From Monoplex corrugatus (Eukaryota > Mollusca > Gastropoda > Littorinimorpha > Ranellidae), in assembly GCA_030674185.1 (NCBI GenBank), contig JAPXFY010000083.1, positions 40,001 to 104,000 on the forward strand: a stretch of DNA of 64,000 bases. Reading direction: 5' to 3'. How positions within the stretch are numbered: position 1 is the first letter of the stretch; every line of letters starts with the position of its first letter. Positions 58,688 through 64,000 of the stretch are shown piece by piece. The notes beneath the pieces were generated by a model that was given only the letters and a program-made list of their open reading frames with translations, did no database searches and was not told the origin of the DNA. Position numbers and translations under genes: made by a program.

Positions 58688-60283
58688 CACTCTGCGGAAA
58701 AAGTTAGGGACCGCCCTCGAAAAAACCAGCTGACTTCATCTGTGCCAAACTCCTTGTTCCTAAGTTTATAAAATCAAATGGCTGTCAGGCCGAACACACC
58801 AGTGGGTGAGCAATGCTGTGTTAGCCTGAAACTTGCTCGGGAACCACGGAGGCCTGGCTAGGGCACGAGACAGAAACTGCCAAACTGCAAGAAGTGGACC
58901 ATTTTTACGCTGGCGCGTGGGCAAGCCCGGGCGGAAAAGATTAAAAATTCGTTGTGCACATGCAGGGGGGATGTCTTGAGAGGGAACTGTTGTCACCACT
59001 TAGGCTTTATAGCCCCGCGATTTTCCGCTAGCCACCATCTCCTCACCATGCCTCCCAGACGAAAGGAGACCACCTTCAACAAAGCCCGGGCCATCGCATG
59101 GCTGCAGGACGGCGTAAGCAAGCGAGAAGTGGGCAGACGACTTGCGGTGTCCCATTCTGTCGTGGTCAGGCTGCATCAGAAGTTCCAGGCCACCAACAGC
59201 GTTCTCGAGAGGCCCAGGTCAGGACGGCCTAAGAAGACAACACAGCGTGAAGATCGCTTCATCAGAAGACAAGCTCTGCAGCAGCGAGGCACCACTGCAA
59301 ACATCATCAGGGACCAGCTGAGGGAGGCAACACACACCAACGTCAGCACGAAGACCATCCGCAAACGCCTGCACGAAGTTGGTCTGCGATCACGTCGTCC
59401 AGCTGTACGGCCACGACTGACAGCAGCTCATCGCCAGGCTCGTTTGGCGTTCTGTCACAACCATGCCAGATGGACACGCCAGCAATGGGCCGATGTGCTG
59501 TTCAGCGATGAGTCCCGCTTCACTCTGCACCATCAGGACGGTCGGGCTCGTGTGTGGAGGCGTCAGGGTGAGCGGTACGACAACGGTCTGGTGCAGGAGA
59601 GGGTGGCCTTCGGCGGGGGCTCCATCATGGTGTGGGGGGCCTTCAGTTTTCGACACAGAACCCCCCTCTACCACATTGTTGGCAACCTGACGGGCCAGCG
59701 CTACAGAGATGAGATTGTCGCCCCTTTGGTTCTACCCGCTCTACAACAGATTGGTGTGCAGGCTGTGTTCCAGGACGATAACGCGACACCTCACAGAGCG
59801 AGGCTGGTAAACAACTTCATCCAGCAGGCTGGTGTCACCAGGATGAACTGGCCGGCCTGCAGCCCTGATTTTAACCCCATCGAGCACCTATGGGATGAGC
59901 TGGACAGGCGAGTGAGGAAGAACCACCCACCCCCAAGGAACCTGCAGCAACTGCTTCAGTTCCTGCAAATCGAATGGCAGGCCATTCCACAGGCCGTCTG
60001 CAGAAAGCTGGTAAACTCAATGAGGAACAGGACTGCAGAAGGCATCGCAAAACGCGGCGGACACACCCATTACTGAACTGTTCGGACCTTGCCAATTTTG
60101 TTTTCGACCCCCATGTTGTTTCAGAGCTTGTTGACACGTAATGCGTGAATGAAATGTGACCATATTTTGGAAAAGAATCGCAGAGATAATGAATTAAACA
60201 TGTTACAAATTTGATTCAATTTTGTTTGGTGATTTGGAAGCTGTGTTTGTTTGAGTAAGTGGTCCCTAACTTTTTCCTTTCAG
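58688..60283 (+). mobile_element. Tc1-like DNA transposon E4
   Basis: About 1.6 kb. The ends share AAAAAGTTAGGGACC but differ in the outer ten bases (CACTCTGCGG on the left, CTGAAAGG inverted on the right), so the TIRs are imperfect at their tips. TA lies at 58,686-58,687 and 60,284-60,285. Inserted in a GATA/TAGA-rich site. Contains one intact transposase. Confidence 0.92.
59048..60076 (+). CDS. Tc1-like transposase of E4, intact (342 aa)
   Basis: I chose the ATG at 59,048 (MPPRRKETTF) because it aligns with the starts of E1 and E2 and gives the same 342-residue length. The frame is open 32 codons further upstream, but that part is not conserved. Residues 12-50 form the first helix-turn-helix (GVSKREVGRRLAVSHSVVV), GRPKK lies at 59-63 and a second DNA-binding segment runs to about 120. 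The DDE domain has D154 (FSDESRF), D244 (QDDN) and E279 (NPIEH), giving DD34E, with GGGSIMVWGA at 189-198. All catalytic residues are present. Family knowledge: cut-and-paste transposition into TA in the nucleus. E4 is closest to E1 in sequence (MPPRRK start, DELDR after the glutamate, shared TIR core). Potentially functional, although the uneven outer TIRs might weaken mobility. Confidence 0.94.
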   Translation: MPPRRKETTFNKARAIAWLQDGVSKREVGRRLAVSHSVVVRLHQKFQATNSVLERPRSGRPKKTTQREDRFIRRQALQQRGTTANIIRDQLREATHTNVSTKTIRKRLHEVGLRSRRPAVRPRLTAAHRQARLAFCHNHARWTRQQWADVLFSDESRFTLHHQDGRARVWRRQGERYDNGLVQERVAFGGGSIMVWGAFSFRHRTPLYHIVGNLTGQRYRDEIVAPLVLPALQQIGVQAVFQDDNATPHRARLVNNFIQQAGVTRMNWPACSPDFNPIEHLWDELDRRVRKNHPPPRNLQQLLQFLQIEWQAIPQAVCRKLVNSMRNRTAEGIAKRGGHTHY

Positions 60284-60289
60284 TATAGA

Positions 60290-60600
60290 TAGATAATAAT
60301 AATAATAATAATATATTTTATTTATATAGCGCAAAATCTTGATAAAATCAAATCTAAGCGCTGAGCGTATACATGCATACATACCTACATACATATGAGC
60401 GTATACATGCATACATACATGCATACATACTTACATACGATATAGACAGATGGATAGAAAAATAGATAGATAGATAGATGGATGGATAGATATATAGATA
60501 AATGGAGAGAGAGAAAGAGAGAGAGACAGAGAATGTGTGTGAATGTGAGTGTGTGTTTGTGTGTGTGTGTATGTGTGTGCGCTTTCGAGCGTGGGTGTAA
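60290..60600 (+). repeat. (AAT)n, dispersed motif, (CATA)n and (GATA)n microsatellites
   Basis: (AAT)n at about 60,296-60,313, then ATTTTATTTATATAGCGCAA and CTAAGCGCTGAG, a motif I recall as common beside (AAT)n in invertebrate genomes. CATACATA runs 60,370-60,437, GATAGATG runs 60,450-60,505, (GT)n to about 60,590. Confidence 0.75.
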
Positions 60601-60839
60601 CAAACATACAAGCCACTGTTCAAGGCTGCAAACTCAAATAGGAATTCACTACCTGTGAGAATATCGCTAATTTGTATTCAACAGTTATACGGGTACTGAA
60701 GGCTCGTACCGTTAAATGGTGAGCTTTCCACCTACTGGACCACAATAAGGAGATAATCCTGCCGATTTCTCTGTGACCCTCTGAACGAACCAGAAGAAAG
60801 TAGACAGCACATAAAACCTTAAGAAAACGCTCTGACAGG
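60601..60839. other. No gene seen
   Basis: Short unremarkable sequence between microsatellites and repeat D2. Confidence 0.5.
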
Positions 60840-61085
60840 CTCATCATTCATGGTTTTATTTCTGGATGTTCTGGATGAATAGTTGAGTGAAGAATACACA
60901 CATAAGCTCATCATTCAGAATTTTCTCTGTTGGACGTACTGGTTGAATGGCTTGCTCCATGCATGCGGATTTAGGTTCCTGCCTATTGATCAAAACTGAG
61001 AAAAGTGTGATCGTTTTGGAAGATCATCAGCTGGTAGTTTCAGTGGTGGGTGAATCTACGTGACTGGGCTAAGGAGAGTGGGGGG
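60840..61085 (+). repeat. Dispersed repeat D2, diverged copy 3
   Basis: AAGCTCATCATTCAGAATTT, GGACGTACTGG, AAAGTGTGATCGTTTTGGA and GGAGAGTGGGGGG match D2 in order. Confidence 0.6.
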
Positions 61086-61355
61086 GTATATTGGATTGTG
61101 GCTATAGTCGGGCCCGTGTGCCTTCTGGCCTGCGCACACTTAAGATTCCACGGTAGTTGAAGAGCAGGGCATTGCCCCGCCGCGTTGGTATAAAACATTG
61201 GAGAAACGGGTTAATTACTCAGGTCCCTCCCCTTAAAGATCAATTAGCCTTCTTGCCTTTCTGAAGTCTTGGTGGAAAAAATGTATGGCGCTGCACTGCG
61301 GTGACGCGCTCTCAAAAGGAAGAGCAGCCCGAGTTTCAGATGGTAAATCCACTGT
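61086..61355. other. No gene seen
   Basis: Mixed sequence with a GC-richer part (GCCCCGCCGCG near 61,173). No recognised RNA or protein. Confidence 0.45.
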
Positions 61356-61359
61356 GACA

Positions 61360-61640
61360 AATGAAATTAATATGAATATGAATGTCTTAAGAATATGAAT
61401 ATAAATATGAATAGGAATATGAATGTAAATATGAATATGATTATAAAATATGAATATAAATATAAATATGAATGTCAAAAGAATATGAAGCTACATAGGA
61501 ATATGAATATGAATGTCAAAAGAATATGAATATGAATGTCAAAAGAATATGAATATGACTGTGAATGTGAAAAGAATTCGAATATAAATATGAATATGAA
61601 TAGAAATAGGAATATGAAAAGAATATGAATATGAATAGTA
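61360..61640 (+). repeat. (GAATAT)n-type hexanucleotide repeat
   Basis: About 280 bp of AATATGAATATG and AATATAAATATG with periodic GTCAAAAGAATATGAATATG inserts. Confidence 0.9.
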
Positions 61641-62030
61641 AGAGAGCTAGCCTGGATCTGTCTCTATGGATGTTTTCCATGCAGGCTGATTGGTTCTTTG
61701 GATAGTCATGGACCTATGATCTGATGTCTCCATCTCAGTCCCAGCCGGCAACATTAAAAACTGGCCTGTTTGCTGCCCATCTTAATGTTTCCATCATCCT
61801 GGCGATGTCAGCTTAGTGTTTCAGAGGTGTCCTTCCCCCTCCCTCTCCATTTCAAGACCTTGTCAGCACAAAGGGCTATACGCAGGCTCAGGGAATCTGC
61901 CAGGTGATTGCTGACGTTCACAAGAAACAACACGAGGGTGCAGGTGGGACCTGGAGCACCAATGCCTCGACACTCTTCGGACAGTCACCTCCCAAGCTCC
62001 CGACGCCACTCGATAGTCTTTTCGTCAAAC

Positions 62031-62069
<39 letters not shown>

Positions 62070-62490
62070 GGTCCATGCGGTCTATGATCCATTCGGACCT
62101 TATCATCAGTTACCTTGTTTAGAAACCGAATGGCAAGTTGAGGTGACAAACCCCGGGACATAGCCACACAGCATGTTTAGGTGGAGCGCATATGTGCCTG
62201 TCCAATTACAAGGCGTCCTACCTGAGAAAACAACAACAACAACAACAAAATAGAAAAACGAAAACAACAACAACAACAGCAACAATCCTCCAAAACTCTA
62301 AACACCAATCTCAATGCTAGAAGGGTGTCCAGTGTTGGCGAGCTGTGTTGACAAGGTGGGGATCTTCCCCAGTGTATATGCCATCTGTTTGGACCTCACT
62401 GCTCGCTAATCTGAGGTATCTACCCATCCTTCCGCATTTCAAGTCAAAGTCTTAACCTGTTCATCCAGGCCTATCTTCCATTGTTGATGT
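61641..62490. other. No gene; oligo(A)-oligo(G) junction
   Basis: Unique-looking sequence, then about 30 A at 62,031-62,060 followed by a run of G, and CAACAACAAC at 62,228-62,282. The A run after ordinary sequence might be the tail of an old plus-strand retroposed copy, but no matching source is visible. Confidence 0.45.
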
Positions 62491-62492
62491 CA

Positions 62493-63005
62493 TAGATGCT
62501 CACCCACCAATATACATACCTCCACTTTGTTGATCCATCAATATACATATATCCACTTTGCTCATTCACCAATATACATACCTCCACGTTTCCCATTCAC
62601 CGATATACATACCTCCACTTTTCTCATTCACCAATATACATACTCCACTTTTCTCATTCACCAATATACATACCTCCACTTTTCTCATTCACCAATGTAC
62701 GTACTTCCACGTCGCTCATTCACCGATATACACACCTCCATTTTGCTCATTCACCGATATACATACTTCCACTTTGCTCATTCACCGATATACATACTTC
62801 CACTGTGCTAATTCACCAATATACATACCTTCACTTCGCTCATTTACCGATATACACACCTCCATTTTCCTCATTCACCGATATACATACTTCCACTGTG
62901 CTAATTCACCGATATGCATACTTCCACTGTGCTCATTCGCCGATATACATACTTCCACATTGCTCATTCGTCAGTGTACTTAGTTCCACTTTGTTTATTA
63001 ACCAA
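62493..63005 (+). repeat. 31-bp minisatellite, about 16 units
   Basis: The unit is TCATTCACC(A/G)ATATACATAC, then (C/T)TCCACTTTGC with variants. 31 is not a multiple of three and the unit has no stop in three frames, so all three plus frames are open. The tyrosine/histidine-rich frames are artefacts. Confidence 0.95.
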
Positions 63006-63189
63006 TATACATGTGTCTGTGTGTGTTTGCGCGTGTGTATGTGTGTGTGTGTGTGGGTGAGTGTTGTGTGTGTGTGCGCGCCCGCGCGTGGGCCCGTGTA
63101 TGTGTGTCAGAGAGAGACATTTTATCCTCAATATCGACTCACATCCAGGAGCTAATTATTTCTTCTCCCCTCTCCCCCGTTTTTATATT

Positions 63190-63325
63190 TTCTTGTTCCA
63201 TTTTCTAGGCCATTTTAATGGCCACAGAAGCTGGCAGAGTTTTTGTGCTGCAGTGATGATGATGAAGATGAAGATGATAATCATGGTGCTCTGGAATTTC
63301 ATCTAGGATTGAAGCTACTTGACAG
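63190..63325 (+). repeat. Dispersed repeat D3, copy 2
   Basis: CCACAGAAGCTGGCAGAGTT, GATGATGAAGATGAAGATGA and GATAATCATGG match 5,640-5,760 in order. Confidence 0.6.
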
Positions 63326-63484
63326 AGCTTTACTCTACGCTTACTGTCATGATATACCCTGGTGTCAACTAGGCTTGAGAGATACAGACAACTGTGGTAT
63401 TCGTCAGGCAATTTGAGCAACACGCCAGGAGCTAATTAGAGTGGTGAGAAATCCAAGACAAGTGTGATCACCTGCGGTTAAGCA

Positions 63485-63700
63485 GACATGAAACAGAAAA
63501 ACAGGAAAGTAGAATCAGAACGCGTATATAATACAACCGGACAAGACAGGCTCAAATTTTCGGCCGACTGACATTTGTCAAGCGTAAACATAAGATAACA
63601 AACGAACAAACACCGAATACAAAAATTTGGAAAAAGCCCCATAAAACTTCCCTGCTGCTTCGTCCAGTGGGAGAAAATGACTCCATTCATAAAGGAAATG
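63485..63700 (+). repeat. Dispersed repeat D1, copy 2
   Basis: Related to 56,520-56,765 (TTTCGGCCGACTGACATTTG, GTCAAGCGTAA). Confidence 0.7.
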
Positions 63701-63739
63701 GTGAGAAGGAGGGGGGGGGGGGGGAGCGGAGGACAAAGT

Positions 63740-64000
63740 TGACAACAGAGAAAATATCAAACACACACATAAACTCATCATTCAGCATTTCTGTGGTGGA
63801 CAAACTGGCTGAACGGTTGATCGTCCGATGTTTTGGCCTTCTGCCTTTATAGTCAGCTTGCAAAACGTGTGATGTTTTAGACTGACTACAACAAATAAGA
63901 CAGTGTGTGTGTGTGAGAAGGAGTGGGGAAAGGAGAGAAAGCAGACAATAGAGAAAACATCAAAGACACAAGCAATAAGCTCATCAGTGAGGGTTTGTAT
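63740..64000 (+). repeat. D2-type repeat, copy 4 and start of a fifth
   Basis: AGAGAAAATATCAAACACAC, CTCATCATTCAGCATTTCTG and TTTATAGTCAGCTTGCAAAA follow the order of D2. At 63,950 AGAGAAAACATCAAAGACAC and AAGCTCATCAGTGAGG begin another copy cut by the window end. Confidence 0.65.

Noticed and set aside
60374..60440. A telomere-like or centromeric repeat
   Set aside because: Only short CATA/GATA microsatellites; no TTAGGG-type arrays.
62496..63155. 219-codon frame across the 31-bp minisatellite
   Set aside because: All three frames are open because the unit lacks stops; no evidence favours one frame.

Overview
The window is eukaryotic DNA dominated by repeats. Its tRNA-derived SINEs, RTE-type LINEs, Tc1-like transposons, very long (GT)n/(CA)n tracts and molluscan-looking dispersed repeats suggest a marine mollusc, most likely a gastropod. 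That is inference from repeat style, not a species identification. I recognise no complete cellular protein-coding gene. A few short open segments behind good 3' splice sites (5.26, 25.57, 26.37, 32.79, 33.02, 33.41 and 33.56 kb, with duplicates at 47.02 and 47.83 kb) look like small exons of one or more plus-strand genes, so much of the window may be intron.

Layout. 1-5.4 kb: a Tc1-like element with one internal stop (1416-3050), then a ~91-bp tandem array that ends at a candidate terminal exon. 5.5-9.3 kb: SINE-like repeats and a 50-bp array of about 60 units. 9.3-12.0 kb: a decayed RTE LINE fragment carrying a nested Tc1-like element (copy A). 12.7-18.5 kb: compound microsatellites in a higher-order repeat, with a piggyBac-type MITE. 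15-24 kb: four near full-length copies of a ~540-bp retroposon, two with clear 12-13 bp target duplications. 24-26.5 kb: (CT)n, a G-rich tract, two exon-like segments and a tRNA-SINE. 26.5-32.7 kb: a 6.2-kb array of ~35-bp units, most carrying a 3' splice-site motif fused to a 5' splice-site motif. 32.7-34.9 kb: duplicated small exons and a 65-bp array. 34.9-37.5 kb: a 5'-truncated RTE LINE on the minus strand.

At 37,479 the sequence restarts as a near-identical direct copy of 16,035-26.5 kb and runs to ~47.96 kb. It enters a second, shorter ~35-bp array, which is broken at 49,131 by Tc1-like copy B (minus strand, intact 342-codon transposase). Copy C (plus strand, one-base deletion) lies 0.77 kb further on. 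From 53 to 64 kb there are mainly microsatellites, a second MITE, D1/D2 dispersed repeats, a further Tc1-like element with an intact 342-codon transposase (58,688-60,283) and a 31-bp minisatellite.

The only convincing full-length coding genes are the two intact Tc1-like transposases, at 49,357-50,385 (-) and 59,048-60,076 (+). The rest of the annotation is mobile-element history, tandem arrays and low-confidence exon candidates.
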